46,241 nt of DNA from NZQO01 sp964639255 (GTDB lineage Bacteria > Bacteroidota > Bacteroidia > Flavobacteriales > Flavobacteriaceae). The stretch spans positions 1-46,241 of the forward strand of contig CAZXDP010000015.1 of assembly GCA_964639255.1 (NCBI GenBank), written 5' to 3'. Below, piece after piece: positions 38,328-46,241 of the stretch (positions are counted from its first letter, which is position 1; every line of letters starts with the position of its first letter). The notes beneath the pieces are model-generated. The model had not been told where the DNA came from. It did no database searches and was given only the letters and a program-made list of their open reading frames with translations. The translations under genes were made by a program, and so were the position numbers.

Positions 38328-41033
38328 ATGAGCGAAGAACTAGATAACAACGAAGAGGAGTTACACCCAGAGGAAATACACCATCAAAACGTTGAGGGTG
38401 GTGATGCCGAGACTGTAGATACTACCGAGACCATCACCAAGGTGAGCGGGATGTTCCAAGACTGGTTTTTAGATTATGCCAGCTACGTAATTTTAGAACG
38501 CGCGGTTCCAGCTATAGAAGATGGTTTTAAACCTGTGCAGCGTCGTATCATGCATTCCATGAAAGACCTCGATGACGGTCGTTATAATAAAGTGGCGAAC
38601 ATTGTGGGGCATACCATGCAGTACCACCCCCATGGCGATGCGAGTATCGGTGATGCTATGGTACAGATTGGTCAAAAAGATCTATTGATCGATACCCAAG
38701 GAAACTGGGGCAATGTGCTTACCGGCGATAGCGCCGCTGCCCCCCGTTATATAGAGGCCCGTTTGTCAAAATTCGCGCTCGATGTTGTATACAATCCTAA
38801 AATTACCCAATGGCAAGCCTCGTACGACGGACGTAAAAAAGAGCCTATCAATCTGCCGGTAATGTTTCCGCTATTGTTGGCACAAGGCGCCGAGGGAATT
38901 GCCGTAGGACTTTCCACTAAAGTGCTGCCCCATAATTTTATCGAGTTGATCGATGCCTCCGTAAAACATTTACAAGGCAAGAAATTTCAGTTAGTACCCG
39001 ATTTCCCCACCGGCGGTATTATGGACGCAACCGATTACCGCGATGGACTACGAGGCGGAAAGATTCGCAGTCGGGCCCGTATCGTTCAACAAGATCGAAA
39101 CACGTTGGTTATTAATGAAATACCTTACGGCACTACAACTACTTCTTTAATAGAATCTATTTTAAAGGCGAACGACAAGGGCAAGATTAAAATCAAGAAA
39201 ATTGAAGACAATACCGCCGCCCACGTAGAAATTCTCGTACATATTCCGCCAGGTATCTCGCCAGATAAAACCATTGATGCATTGTATGCATTTACCAATT
39301 GCGAAACGTCCATTTCACCTTTGGGATGTGTTATCGAAGACAACAAGCCGCTTTTTATAGGAGTTTCAGAAATGCTTCGCAGAAGTACAGAACGAACGGT
39401 GGCGTTATTGAAGAGTGATCTTGAAATAAAACTGGATGAGTTGGAGGAGCAATGGCACTTTGCCTCATTGGAGCGAATCTTTATTGAAAACCGAATCTAC
39501 CGAGATATTGAGGAAGAGGAGACTTGGGAAGGAGTAATTGCGGCGATCGATACCGGTCTTCAGCCGCACATTGCACATCTAAAACGCGCCATTACGCAAG
39601 ACGATATCGTGCGCCTCACCGAAATAAGAATCAAGCGCATTTCAAAATTCGATATTGATAAGGCCCAGCAAAAAATAGATGCGCTCGAAGATCAAATCGC
39701 CCAAATAAAGCATCATTTGGAACATTTGGTACCATATGCCATAGAGTATTTTAAACGGTTGAAGAAAGAATATGGGACGGGCAAGGAGCGCAAGACCGAA
39801 ATACGTGTCTTCGACGATATCGAGGCCACGAAGGTGGTTATTAGAAATACCAAGCTATATGTAAATAGGGAAGAGGGCTTTGTGGGCACTAGTATGAAAC
39901 GTGATGAGTACGTTACCGATTGCAGCGACATAGATGATATTATCGTATTTACCGAAGATGGAAATATGATGGTCACCAAGGTAGATGCTAAAACATTTGT
40001 GGGAAAGGGCATCATCCACGTAGCTGTTTTTAAGAAAAAGGATAAACGCACTATTTATAATATGATCTATCGTTACGGTAGCAAGGGCCCAACTTACGTG
40101 AAGCGCTTTGCCGTTACTTCCATAACGCGCGATAAGGAATATAGTCTTACGAAAGACGCCAAAGCTTCCAAGGTGCTCTATTTTACTGCCAACCCCAATG
40201 GGGAAGCAGAGGTCGTTACAGTGCACCTTAGGCAAAAAGGAAACATTAAAAAGTTGAAGTTCGACCTAGATTTTGCAGACCAGACGGTGAAGGGACGCAG
40301 TGCAAAGGGAAATATCGTAACCAAGCATCCTGTGAAGCGTGTTGAATTAAAAGAAAAAGGGTTGTCTACCCTAAAACCTAGAAAAATCTGGTTCGATGAT
40401 ACCGTGCAGCGTTTAAACTTAGACAGCCGTGGAGAGTTGTTGGGAGAATTCAAGAGCCAAGACAGAATTCTTATTGTCAAGCAGGACGGTACAGTAAAAA
40501 CGGTAATTCCAGAATTGACATTGCGGTTCGACGATGATATCGTAGTGTTGGAAAAGTGGGATCCCAAAAAGCCGCTGTCGGCTATCTATTGGGAAGGCGA
40601 AAAAGAACTGTTCTACGTTAAGCGATTTTTAATTGAAAATCCTGACAAGGAAGAAAATATCGTTACAGATCATCCTAAATCGTACCTGGAACGTGTTTTT
40701 ACCGATTACCGTCCCGTAGCCGAGGTCGTATTTGTAAAAGAACGCGGCAAGGAAAGAAGGGATAATTGGGAGCTAAACTTAGAGGAGTTCATTGCCGTTA
40801 AAGGAATTACGGCCATGGGCAACCAACTAACCAAGGAAAAAGTATTGGAAATTAATGCTTTAAGCCCCCTCCCTTATGAGCTTCCGGAGGAGCTTCCCGC
40901 CGAAGAGATGGATGTAATCGATGAAGAAGAAGTTACAGAAAATGATGCCACAGGCCATCCTAGTCCAGATGAAGATGCGGAAACCAATGGCCATACTCCC
41001 GATGATGGGGAAGGACAAACCACTTTATTTTAG
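38328..41033 (+). CDS. parC: DNA topoisomerase IV subunit A
   Basis: ParC is the DNA-cutting half of topoisomerase IV. Its 901 residues have a winged-helix/tower core with catalytic Tyr141 (AAPRYIEARLSKFA), the quinolone-region helix YHPHGDASIGDAM (Gly-Asp-Ala-Ser kept), a long coiled coil (about 440-480) and a beta-pinwheel-like C-terminal domain (about 500-830). An acidic low-complexity tail (EELPAEEMDVIDEEEVTEND... TTLF) ends the protein. It is longer than proteobacterial ParC because of the tail and inserted strands, which is normal in Bacteroidota. Subunit naming rests on the ParE neighbour. Confidence 0.95.
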   Translation: MSEELDNNEEELHPEEIHHQNVEGGDAETVDTTETITKVSGMFQDWFLDYASYVILERAVPAIEDGFKPVQRRIMHSMKDLDDGRYNKVANIVGHTMQYHPHGDASIGDAMVQIGQKDLLIDTQGNWGNVLTGDSAAAPRYIEARLSKFALDVVYNPKITQWQASYDGRKKEPINLPVMFPLLLAQGAEGIAVGLSTKVLPHNFIELIDASVKHLQGKKFQLVPDFPTGGIMDATDYRDGLRGGKIRSRARIVQQDRNTLVINEIPYGTTTTSLIESILKANDKGKIKIKKIEDNTAAHVEILVHIPPGISPDKTIDALYAFTNCETSISPLGCVIEDNKPLFIGVSEMLRRSTERTVALLKSDLEIKLDELEEQWHFASLERIFIENRIYRDIEEEETWEGVIAAIDTGLQPHIAHLKRAITQDDIVRLTEIRIKRISKFDIDKAQQKIDALEDQIAQIKHHLEHLVPYAIEYFKRLKKEYGTGKERKTEIRVFDDIEATKVVIRNTKLYVNREEGFVGTSMKRDEYVTDCSDIDDIIVFTEDGNMMVTKVDAKTFVGKGIIHVAVFKKKDKRTIYNMIYRYGSKGPTYVKRFAVTSITRDKEYSLTKDAKASKVLYFTANPNGEAEVVTVHLRQKGNIKKLKFDLDFADQTVKGRSAKGNIVTKHPVKRVELKEKGLSTLKPRKIWFDDTVQRLNLDSRGELLGEFKSQDRILIVKQDGTVKTVIPELTLRFDDDIVVLEKWDPKKPLSAIYWEGEKELFYVKRFLIENPDKEENIVTDHPKSYLERVFTDYRPVAEVVFVKERGKERRDNWELNLEEFIAVKGITAMGNQLTKEKVLEINALSPLPYELPEELPAEEMDVIDEEEVTENDATGHPSPDEDAETNGHTPDDGEGQTTLF

Positions 41034-41062
41034 AACCGATAATTAAAATATGAAGCATACTC

Positions 41063-41488
41063 ATGGCTCGATTTCTACAGGAATTTAAAAATTTCGCCGT
41101 CAAGGGAAATATGATCGATATGGCAGTTGGTATCATTGTAGGTACTGCCTTCAACAATGTGGTAAATACCTTGGTTAAAAAAGTTGTGATGCCACCGCTT
41201 TCTTTGTTGACCGATGGCGTGAACTTGGCCAATAGAAAATATGTATTACGTAACGCTAACGATACCACAGAGGAAATAGCCATAGGTTATGGTGAACTGG
41301 TAGAAGTGCTCATCGACTTCCTCGTAATTGCATTTACCATTTTTGTGGTAATCAAAGGGATTAACCGCTACAAGAAAAAAGCGCAGGACCCCAAGGACAA
41401 AACCGTTGAAACGCCCAAGGAGATTGAGTTGCTTTCCAACATTGAACGACTTATGGAAGAGCAAAATCGTTATTTACGAGAAAAATAA
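41063..41488 (+). CDS. mscL: Large-conductance mechanosensitive channel
   Basis: MscL opens under membrane tension to release solutes on osmotic downshock. Its 141 residues include the amphipathic N-terminus FLQEFKNFAVKGNMIDMAVGIIVGTAFNNVVNTLVKKVVMPPLSLL (TM1 pore helix with the GxxxG-like Ala/Gly face), a periplasmic loop, TM2 (VEVLIDFLVIAFTIFVVIKGI) and a C-terminal bundle helix ending in NIERLMEEQNRYL. It lies 29 bp after parC and may be read through from it, while the next gene has its own promoter. Confidence 0.95.
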   Translation: MARFLQEFKNFAVKGNMIDMAVGIIVGTAFNNVVNTLVKKVVMPPLSLLTDGVNLANRKYVLRNANDTTEEIAIGYGELVEVLIDFLVIAFTIFVVIKGINRYKKKAQDPKDKTVETPKEIELLSNIERLMEEQNRYLREK

Positions 41489-41489
41489 G

Positions 41490-41538
41490 TAATTTTGCCG
41501 CGAAAATTTATTCATTCTCAATGCTTTATTCATTGAGA
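41490..41538 (+). promoter_or_regulatory. Promoter and leader hairpin of the hybrid kinase gene
   Basis: A perfect TAATTTTG (-7) at 41490-41497 begins two bases after the mscL stop codon. In the leader, TCTCAATG (41516-41523) / CATTGAGA (41531-41538), an 8-bp stem with 7-nt loop, sits 11 bp before the ATG. It has no T tract, so it is not an obvious terminator; it could be a leader structure or a protein-binding site. Confidence 0.5.
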
Positions 41539-41549
41539 CAACCTACACG

Positions 41550-43589
41550 ATGCGTAAAAAGAGCCCCAAACATTTTTACTACATCTCAATTGTAGTTTTT
41601 ATACTTTCGAGTGCCTTCTGCATGCTGCTCTACTGGAGGTCCAACGAAAAACTCGATGCGGAATACAGCCAGCAGGTGCAAATAATGGGCCGATTGGCTA
41701 CGCAAGATTTTCAAAGTTCGTTTACTAATAATATTGTATCACTCAAAAATTTGAGAGACCGAATTGTTGAAAGCCAGGGTTCCTATTTTGAGTATTGGGA
41801 GCGCGATGCCCAACGCTTAGTAGCACAGCAAAAGGCATTTAAGTTCATTGAATTTATAAATCCTAAAGGCGTTATTACATCGATTGTTCCCAATGAGGGG
41901 AATGAGGCGGCTATTGGCCTCGACATTACTCAGTTATCGTATCGATATCCCGAATGGAAAAAGCATAGTGCCAAAAACACCGTTAATATTACAAGTTGGC
42001 TACCGTTAACGCAAACAGGCCAGGCATTTCTCGTAGACGTTCCTATTTACTTTAATGGAAAGTTCCACGGGACACTTACTGCAGGGATGGATTTCACCGA
42101 AGCTTTTAACGCTATTAGCCACAACATAAGGGATCATTCCATCAATTTAGCCGATTCTCAAGGCAATCTTTTCTACCAGTTCAATCCTGTAGAAGAGGAA
42201 TCTATTAAATCTTCGCGAATTTTCAATTCCCACATCGTAGTCGATTCGATAGATAACGAACGCTGGTCTTTTCAGTTTTTATATAATGATGGGGCAGAAT
42301 ATTCCGAACGCATCTTGGTAATAAAATCGGCACTTGTTTTCGGTATTGTACTATCGGCATTATCTAGTATGTTGGTATTACTATTTCTGAAATCAAATTA
42401 TCAAACCAAGCGATTGCAAGAAGCCAATGAATTTTTAAGGGAACTTAATGAGCAATTGGAACAGGAACGAGACCGAGCCGCCAAAGCTTCCGAAGCCAAA
42501 ACTCAGTTTCTGTCCAATATGAGCCACGAGATTAGAACTCCTCTACACGCTATATTAGGGGTTATAGAGTTGGCTGAAGATAGTGGTGAATATCCGCGAG
42601 ATTACCAAGATATCGACATACTTAAAAACGCTTCCACCTCGTTGCTTTCACTGGTTAATGATATATTGGACATAGATAGGATTGAAGCGGGAAAAATTGA
42701 ATTTCTTGAAACCTCTTTCTGTCCTAGTCAATTGTTACAGAGTATCGTTGAAGGCTATCAACTGGAGGCAAGAAAAAAAGGGCTAACGCTGGAATTGATT
42801 GTGGATCACCCAAATAACCATTGGGTGGTGGGAGATAAGGCCAAGACCTTTCAAATTTTCAACAATATAATTAGTAACGCTATAAAATTTACCGATCAGG
42901 GTGGAGTAACGATTTCTTACTGGGAAACACTTACTGACGGATACCTAAAATTTACCTGCGCCTTTGAAGATACGGGTATCGGAATTACCCAAGGCCAAAA
43001 AACGGAAATATTCAACCGCTTCACACAAGTTGGCGACGTAATTAAAAAAAGGCACAAGGGAAGTGGCTTGGGTCTTTCCATAGTAAAAGGGCTAATCGAT
43101 TTTCTGGGTGGTACCATAGGGGTAGAGAGTGAAGTAGGGAAGGGTACTACCTTTACCGTTTCATTGACATTTCCCTTAGTCGAAGAAACCAAGGAAGTAA
43201 CCTCGCCGATACCCGATCTAGTGGGGGCCAAGGCGCTTATTATTGACGATAATCGATTGAACAGCCTGATTTTGGGTCGTATGCTGGAAAAATCGAAAAT
43301 TGAAGTCTCTATCGCTACGAGTGGAAAAGAAGGGAAAGAACTCATCGATGACCAAAGTTTCCAATTTATCTTTCTGGACATCCATATGCCTGAAACAAAT
43401 GGATTCGAGGTTGCAAAATTTATTCGAGAATCAGACCCAGAGGTATTTATCATTGGTTTTTCTGCCGATGTTACCAAAGACACCATTGAACGTGGCAAAA
43501 AGGCTGGTATGGATGACTACTTGATTAAGCCAATAGATAAATACAAACTGTTTTCCATCTTGGAGAAACTTCAGGAAACCGTTCAGTAA
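41550..43589 (+). CDS. CHASE-domain hybrid histidine kinase
   Basis: This 679-residue membrane sensor has TM1 at about 10-28, a CHASE-like periplasmic ligand domain (about 60-225; KFIEFINPKGVITSIVPNEGNEAAIGLDI, GQAFLVDVPIYFNGKFHGTLTAGMDF), TM2 at about 253-280, a coiled coil, HisKA with His326 (NMSHEIRTPLHAILG), HATPase with N-box NNIISNAIKFT, G1 DTGIGI, G2 GSGLGLSIV, and a receiver domain with Asp610 (FIFLDIHMPETNG) and Lys in YLIKPID. Phosphate presumably moves His326 to Asp610 and on to an unlinked partner; no Hpt or output regulator is adjacent. Confidence 0.93.
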   Translation: MRKKSPKHFYYISIVVFILSSAFCMLLYWRSNEKLDAEYSQQVQIMGRLATQDFQSSFTNNIVSLKNLRDRIVESQGSYFEYWERDAQRLVAQQKAFKFIEFINPKGVITSIVPNEGNEAAIGLDITQLSYRYPEWKKHSAKNTVNITSWLPLTQTGQAFLVDVPIYFNGKFHGTLTAGMDFTEAFNAISHNIRDHSINLADSQGNLFYQFNPVEEESIKSSRIFNSHIVVDSIDNERWSFQFLYNDGAEYSERILVIKSALVFGIVLSALSSMLVLLFLKSNYQTKRLQEANEFLRELNEQLEQERDRAAKASEAKTQFLSNMSHEIRTPLHAILGVIELAEDSGEYPRDYQDIDILKNASTSLLSLVNDILDIDRIEAGKIEFLETSFCPSQLLQSIVEGYQLEARKKGLTLELIVDHPNNHWVVGDKAKTFQIFNNIISNAIKFTDQGGVTISYWETLTDGYLKFTCAFEDTGIGITQGQKTEIFNRFTQVGDVIKKRHKGSGLGLSIVKGLIDFLGGTIGVESEVGKGTTFTVSLTFPLVEETKEVTSPIPDLVGAKALIIDDNRLNSLILGRMLEKSKIEVSIATSGKEGKELIDDQSFQFIFLDIHMPETNGFEVAKFIRESDPEVFIIGFSADVTKDTIERGKKAGMDDYLIKPIDKYKLFSILEKLQETVQ

Positions 43590-43631
43590 GATGGATAAAA
43601 TTTAAAAATCTTTCACTTTCGTTAAGGCGTA

Positions 43632-43973
43632 TTATTCAGCTTTCAAGATATGTCTAAGACCCAAGAATATCGTTTTTTCGGCGGCTTCGAAATCGCCATC
43701 TGCAAAGAAAAGGGCTTTCATCTCTTCGAGCAATGTATTTATCTCTCGCTCACTTAATCCCAAACGCGTAACTGCAGCTTGAATTTTCTGGGCACTTTGA
43801 TAATCATTGTCCTGTTCAAACGTATCGTGAATGGATTGATATTTAGAGGGTCTCACCTTCGATCGAATTAGCCGGATTTCTTCTGGGGTGGCCTCAAAAT
43901 TGGCATTGGCACAATACAGCAAAATGTACGCGCTCAACTCTTCTTTTGTCCAATTGGTATGGGTATCACTCAT
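43632..43973 (-). CDS. TerB-like helical protein
   Basis: This 113-residue all-helical protein has NWTKEELSAYILLYCANANFEATPEEIRLIRSKV and LFFADGDFEAAEKTIFLG, the paired acidic-helix pattern of the tellurite-resistance TerB/DjlA N-domain fold (metal-binding Asp/Glu in FADGDFEAAE). Its ATG overlaps the TerC stop by four bases, so the two are translationally coupled. No other ter genes are in the window. A role in membrane-surface metal binding is inferred from the family. Confidence 0.72.
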   Translation of the reverse strand: MSDTHTNWTKEELSAYILLYCANANFEATPEEIRLIRSKVRPSKYQSIHDTFEQDNDYQSAQKIQAAVTRLGLSEREINTLLEEMKALFFADGDFEAAEKTIFLGLRHILKAE

Positions 43974-44821
43974 CGTTTTATAGGTTGGTTGTGCGCTTGA
44001 TCAATTTCCTCATCGGGCATGCTCGATACGATATCGGACGTTTTCTTTCGGTATTTCATATTCAGAAATTCTATGAACAAGGAAAAAGCTATGGTAAAAT
44101 ACAAATATCCCTTCGGAATAACTCCTACTTCCTGATCGAACACCACAAGGTGCGAAAGGTGCGATCCTTCGGCGATAAGCATAAAGCCGATTAAGATTAA
44201 GAAGGAAAGCCCTAGCAACTGCACCGTTGGGTGCTTCGTCACGAACCGTCCTACGGGATTGGCGAAAATCATCATCAGCAAAACCGAGACCACCACGGCG
44301 ATGATCATGATGATTAGCGCATCGTTGAAACTGTTCCCAATTCCGTTGGTCATACCTACGGCGGTCAAAATGGAATCGAAGGAAAATACGATGTTGATCA
44401 AGCTTATTTGCACGATTGCCTTGGTGAGGGTGGTGGCCCTTGCTTTTTTTACCTCCCGCTCATCGTGGCCCTTATCTTCTACCTTTTCATGAATTTCGCT
44501 AACACTTTTATAAAGTAGGAAGAGCCCACCCACAAAAAGAATAAGGCCCTGGCCACTTACCCCGGCCGAAATCCAGGGAAGCTCAAATGTCCAGAACGCT
44601 TTCTCCATAGCCACTAGCCAAGAAATACCGAACAGCAGCGCAACCCTAATGAACATAGCCATAAGCAAGCCGATATTCGTGGCTCTTTTTTGGTGTATTT
44701 TTTTCAGCTTGCTCGATGCAAGTGATATAAATATAATGTTGTCGATTCCCAAAATAATTTCCAAAAAGGTGAGGGTGAGGAGGGCGACGAGGGCATCGGG
44801 AGAGGAGAGTATGTCGAACAT
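43970..44821 (-). CDS. TerC family membrane protein
   Basis: This 283-residue integral membrane protein has about seven helices. The TerC hallmarks are LTFLEIILGIDNIIFISLASSKL (about 17-39) and INIVFSFDSILTAVGM (about 141-156), with conserved Asp in the helices thought to handle a metal ion, and NPVGRFVTKHPTVQLLGLSFLILIGFML. TerC proteins act in manganese export or tellurite resistance; the specific ion here is unknown. Confidence 0.92.
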   Translation of the reverse strand: MFDILSSPDALVALLTLTFLEIILGIDNIIFISLASSKLKKIHQKRATNIGLLMAMFIRVALLFGISWLVAMEKAFWTFELPWISAGVSGQGLILFVGGLFLLYKSVSEIHEKVEDKGHDEREVKKARATTLTKAIVQISLINIVFSFDSILTAVGMTNGIGNSFNDALIIMIIAVVVSVLLMMIFANPVGRFVTKHPTVQLLGLSFLILIGFMLIAEGSHLSHLVVFDQEVGVIPKGYLYFTIAFSLFIEFLNMKYRKKTSDIVSSMPDEEIDQAHNQPIKR

Positions 44822-44875
44822 AAGAATTTAATAGGTTAGGTAATTAAATTTTCAATAAAGAGATGAATAGAGACC

Positions 44876-45253
44876 CTATGGCGTTATCTTCGTGGCCGTA
44901 CCTTTTTCTTTGCGCGATTCGCCCACTACATTATACTCGAACGTATACGAATCGCCCTGAGTCGTCAATATTTTCATATGAATGGCCTTTTCCTCGGCGC
45001 GATTCTTCGGATTGCGTTTTTTCACAATATACTCGCAGTCGTTGATCCATCGAACGGTGGAAGTATCGACCTTGCCCCTAAAGTAGTCAATTTCGATCGA
45101 ATCGTTGCGTACAAAACGTGTAGATAGCACCTCGGTGCCCACAAGGGTCTCAAATTGAAAGGTTCCGGTTTTAAAATTGGCACAATTTCGTTCGGGCTGG
45201 TAACAACCCAACAGTGCCGTGGCAATGAGAAGAGCGGTAATATGTCGCATCAA
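44876..45253 (-). CDS. Small lipoprotein of unknown function
   Basis: This 125-residue protein has a lipoprotein signal ending ALLGC (Cys17). The mature part has TGTFQFETLVGTEVLSTRFVRNDSIEIDYFRGKVDTSTVRWINDCEYIVKKRNP, a beta-rich, Asp/Asn-bearing domain with one Cys pair (Cys17 apart). I recall relatives in Flavobacteriaceae mis-titled as topoisomerase IV; there is no topoisomerase motif. It has its own space between terC (54 bp) and the XRE gene. Confidence 0.72.
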   Translation of the reverse strand: MMRHITALLIATALLGCYQPERNCANFKTGTFQFETLVGTEVLSTRFVRNDSIEIDYFRGKVDTSTVRWINDCEYIVKKRNPKNRAEEKAIHMKILTTQGDSYTFEYNVVGESRKEKGTATKITP

Positions 45254-45295
45254 GGTGTGAGTTTCATGCGAATGTCTGAAAATTTGTCTTAAATA

Positions 45296-45712
45296 TCAAT
45301 TTTCATAAATGGTAAAGGTTCCATCCTCATAAAATAGAACGATTCGCTCAACGCGCTTTCTGAGAGGATTTTCCTTGTTTGTCCGTTTTAATCCCTCAGG
45401 AATGGAAATTTCGGGGGCTTGCGATTCAAATAAATTTTTCTGTGGCGAATCAGAAGGATTTGCTTGGGGATTTTCTGAAGGGTGCTTGGGTGGAAATTCA
45501 CCCTTGCCATTTAACAACCAATATAGTTCCACCTCAGGAAATTTTTGAAGCACCTTCATTACAAATTCCAAACTGGGTTTATTCCTACCGGAGAGGAGGT
45601 GGGAAATAGTGGAACGATTAAAATCGATTTCCTCACTGAAAGCTGTGGCCGTAAGTCCGTAAAAATCGAGTATTTTTTCCAGTCGCTTTGCGAAATCCTT
45701 ACTGTTTACCAT
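45296..45712 (-). CDS. XRE-family transcriptional regulator
   Basis: This 138-residue regulator has an N-terminal helix-turn-helix at about 5-70: FAKRLEKILDFYGLTATAFSEEIDFNRSTISHLLSGRNKPSLEFVMKVLQKFPEVELYWLLNGKGEF. The C-terminal half has a Pro/Ser/Asn-rich linker (FPPKHPSENPQANPSDSPQKN) and a short beta-rich end (VERIVLFYEDGTFTIYEN). It is divergent from an M14 carboxypeptidase gene; four palindromes in between (45739-45992) are its likely operators, one on its own -7 element, so it probably represses itself. Confidence 0.9.
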   Translation of the reverse strand: MVNSKDFAKRLEKILDFYGLTATAFSEEIDFNRSTISHLLSGRNKPSLEFVMKVLQKFPEVELYWLLNGKGEFPPKHPSENPQANPSDSPQKNLFESQAPEISIPEGLKRTNKENPLRKRVERIVLFYEDGTFTIYEN

Positions 45713-45738
45713 TGTAACTCATAAAGACCTTTATTGAT

Positions 45739-45754
45739 GTTTACAAAAGTAAAT
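45739..45754 (-). promoter_or_regulatory. Operator site 1 on the XRE promoter
   Basis: GTTTACAAAAGTAAAT (5/6 arm pairs around AAAA). On the minus strand it contains TACTTTTG (45751-45744), a perfect -7 element, 32 bp before the XRE ATG (45712). A repressor here would block the promoter. Confidence 0.6.
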
Positions 45755-45917
45755 AATTTAAAGCAATTCCACGCAAAACGTATTATAATTAGCTTTTAAT
45801 TATTCAACTGAAGGTTTAAAACAACAAGTATAATATATTGAATTAGCGGCTATTAATGAAATATTATGGCAATGAGGTATATTTATTCAATAATCGTAAG
45901 CCATTATCCATTATAAT

Positions 45918-45933
45918 GTTTACAATTGTACAC
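45918..45933 (+). promoter_or_regulatory. Operator site 2
   Basis: GTTTACAATTGTACAC (5/6 arm pairs around AATT), in the middle of the divergent gap, 72 bp before the M14 gene. It could be an auxiliary site. Confidence 0.5.
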
Positions 45934-45952
45934 AAAAAAATTTATTTTTTAT

Positions 45953-45968
45953 GTTTACAGATGTAAAC
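45953..45968 (+). promoter_or_regulatory. Operator site 3 (perfect palindrome)
   Basis: GTTTACAGATGTAAAC has perfect 7-bp arms around GA. It covers the region where a -33 element for the M14 promoter would lie, 24 bp upstream of site 4. Confidence 0.65.
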
Positions 45969-45976
45969 TATGCTAT

Positions 45977-45992
45977 GTTTACCTTTGTAAAC
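45977..45992 (+). promoter_or_regulatory. Operator site 4 on the M14 promoter
   Basis: GTTTACCTTTGTAAAC has perfect 6-bp arms around CTTT. It contains TACCTTTG (45980-45987), a perfect -7 element that ends 17 bp before the M14 ATG (46005). It therefore has the same position relative to the promoter as site 1 on the other side. Confidence 0.65.
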
Positions 45993-46004
45993 AATAGTTT
46001 CAAT

Positions 46005-46241
46005 ATGTCCATATCTAACTGGTACCAGCAGCACGCACCACGAACTATTTCGGGTCGCTATATTTATTTAGAACACCTGCAGGATATACTCAATCGGTTA
46101 GCACGAGTGGCGACCGTTTCGTCTGCAGGCTGTTCAGAAAAAGGTGTGTCTATTCCCATGATCACACTGGGTTCTGGCCCGCGGAAGATCCTCGCTTGGT
46201 CACAAATGCACGGAAATGAGTCGACAACGACTAAGGCATTG
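46005..46241 (+). CDS. M14-family zinc carboxypeptidase, N-terminal fragment (3' end outside window)
   Basis: ATG at 46005 opens 79 codons that run past the window: MSISNWYQQHAPRTISGRYI, ... LEHLQDILNRLA, ... ILAWSQMHGNESTTTKAL. The last block contains H-x-x-E (His-Gly-Asn-Glu) in the form MHGNEST of the M14 metallocarboxypeptidases, where His and Glu are the first two zinc ligands. There is no signal peptide in the visible part, so it may be cytosolic. The gene is under a promoter covered by the putative XRE operators. Confidence 0.75.
   Translation, partial: MSISNWYQQHAPRTISGRYIYLEHLQDILNRLARVATVSSAGCSEKGVSIPMITLGSGPRKILAWSQMHGNESTTTKAL

Noticed and set aside
44876..45253. Assignment as topoisomerase IV
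   Set aside because: The lipoprotein has no ATPase, Toprim or catalytic Tyr motif; the true topoisomerase IV genes are at 36361-41033.
1..46241. CRISPR arrays, tRNA or rRNA genes, insertion sequences, phage attachment sites
   Set aside because: No regularly spaced repeats, no cloverleaf with CCA or T-loop consensus, no transposase or integrase and no flanking target duplications were seen.

Overview
The window looks like the chromosome of a marine-type member of the Flavobacteriaceae (Bacteroidota). Four things point there: a T9SS type A C-terminal sorting domain, a TonB receptor with an N-terminal carboxypeptidase-like domain, many Bacteroidota-restricted families (DUF5916, DUF4870, DUF6146, DUF6787, TIGR02757, BatA), and repeated copies of the Bacteroidota -7 promoter element TAnnTTTG immediately upstream of genes that have almost no Shine-Dalgarno sequence. 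I see no tRNA, rRNA, insertion sequence, phage module or CRISPR array. This is a core-genome segment, and the most novel material is in regulatory DNA and in conserved but poorly understood families.

Layout. 1-4.9 kb: the end of a glycosyltransferase, a secreted Tyr/Arg/Asn-rich protein, uvrA, and an intergenic stretch with two sigma-54-like sites and a possible small RNA. 4.9-8.4 kb: an ECF-type sigma factor with a tiny companion ORF, then a cysteine-free endonuclease III divergent from a Bcp peroxiredoxin, then a highly conserved protein of unknown function. 8.4-9.7 kb: a metallo-beta-lactamase-fold hydrolase with a small membrane-anchored partner. 9.7-14.3 kb: a five-gene leftward operon with ATGA overlaps (BatA-type vWA protein, an apparently catalytically dead dihydroorotase homologue, two DUF4870 membrane proteins, an esterase). 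14.4-19.7 kb: a GAF histidine kinase, a TIGR02757 protein, a LolD-type ATPase and a large DUF5916 outer-membrane protein. 19.8-22.4 kb: msrA-folE, a T9SS cargo protein, and a small membrane protein under a good sigma-54-like promoter.

22.4-30.4 kb is a long leftward gene train: LuxC-like acyl-CoA reductase, serC, serA-like dehydrogenase, DUF937, DUF6146, DUF6787, a small His/Cys-containing protein, a TonB receptor and a lipoprotein. Its first gene faces a dicluster ferredoxin across two interlocked promoters. 30.8-31.3 kb holds no intact gene but carries what looks like decayed coding DNA. 31.3-36.1 kb: two small secreted proteins, ychF, a PAP2-like protein and the cbpA-cbpM chaperone pair. 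36.3-43.6 kb: parE-parC-mscL followed by a CHASE hybrid histidine kinase with its own promoter. 43.6-46.2 kb: a TerB-like/TerC pair, a lipoprotein, and an XRE regulator divergent from an M14 carboxypeptidase that runs off the end of the window.

The best-supported new observation is in the last gap. Four copies of a 16-bp palindrome, GTTTAC-N4-GTAAAC, lie between the XRE gene and the carboxypeptidase gene, and two of them cover the -7 promoter elements of the two genes. This is a compact, testable operator set. Next in interest are the dihydroorotase homologue that lacks its metal-binding histidines, the endonuclease III without iron-sulfur cysteines, and the sigma-54-like sites with an associated repeat-hairpin unit. 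All family assignments are from reading the sequence; no database search was run.
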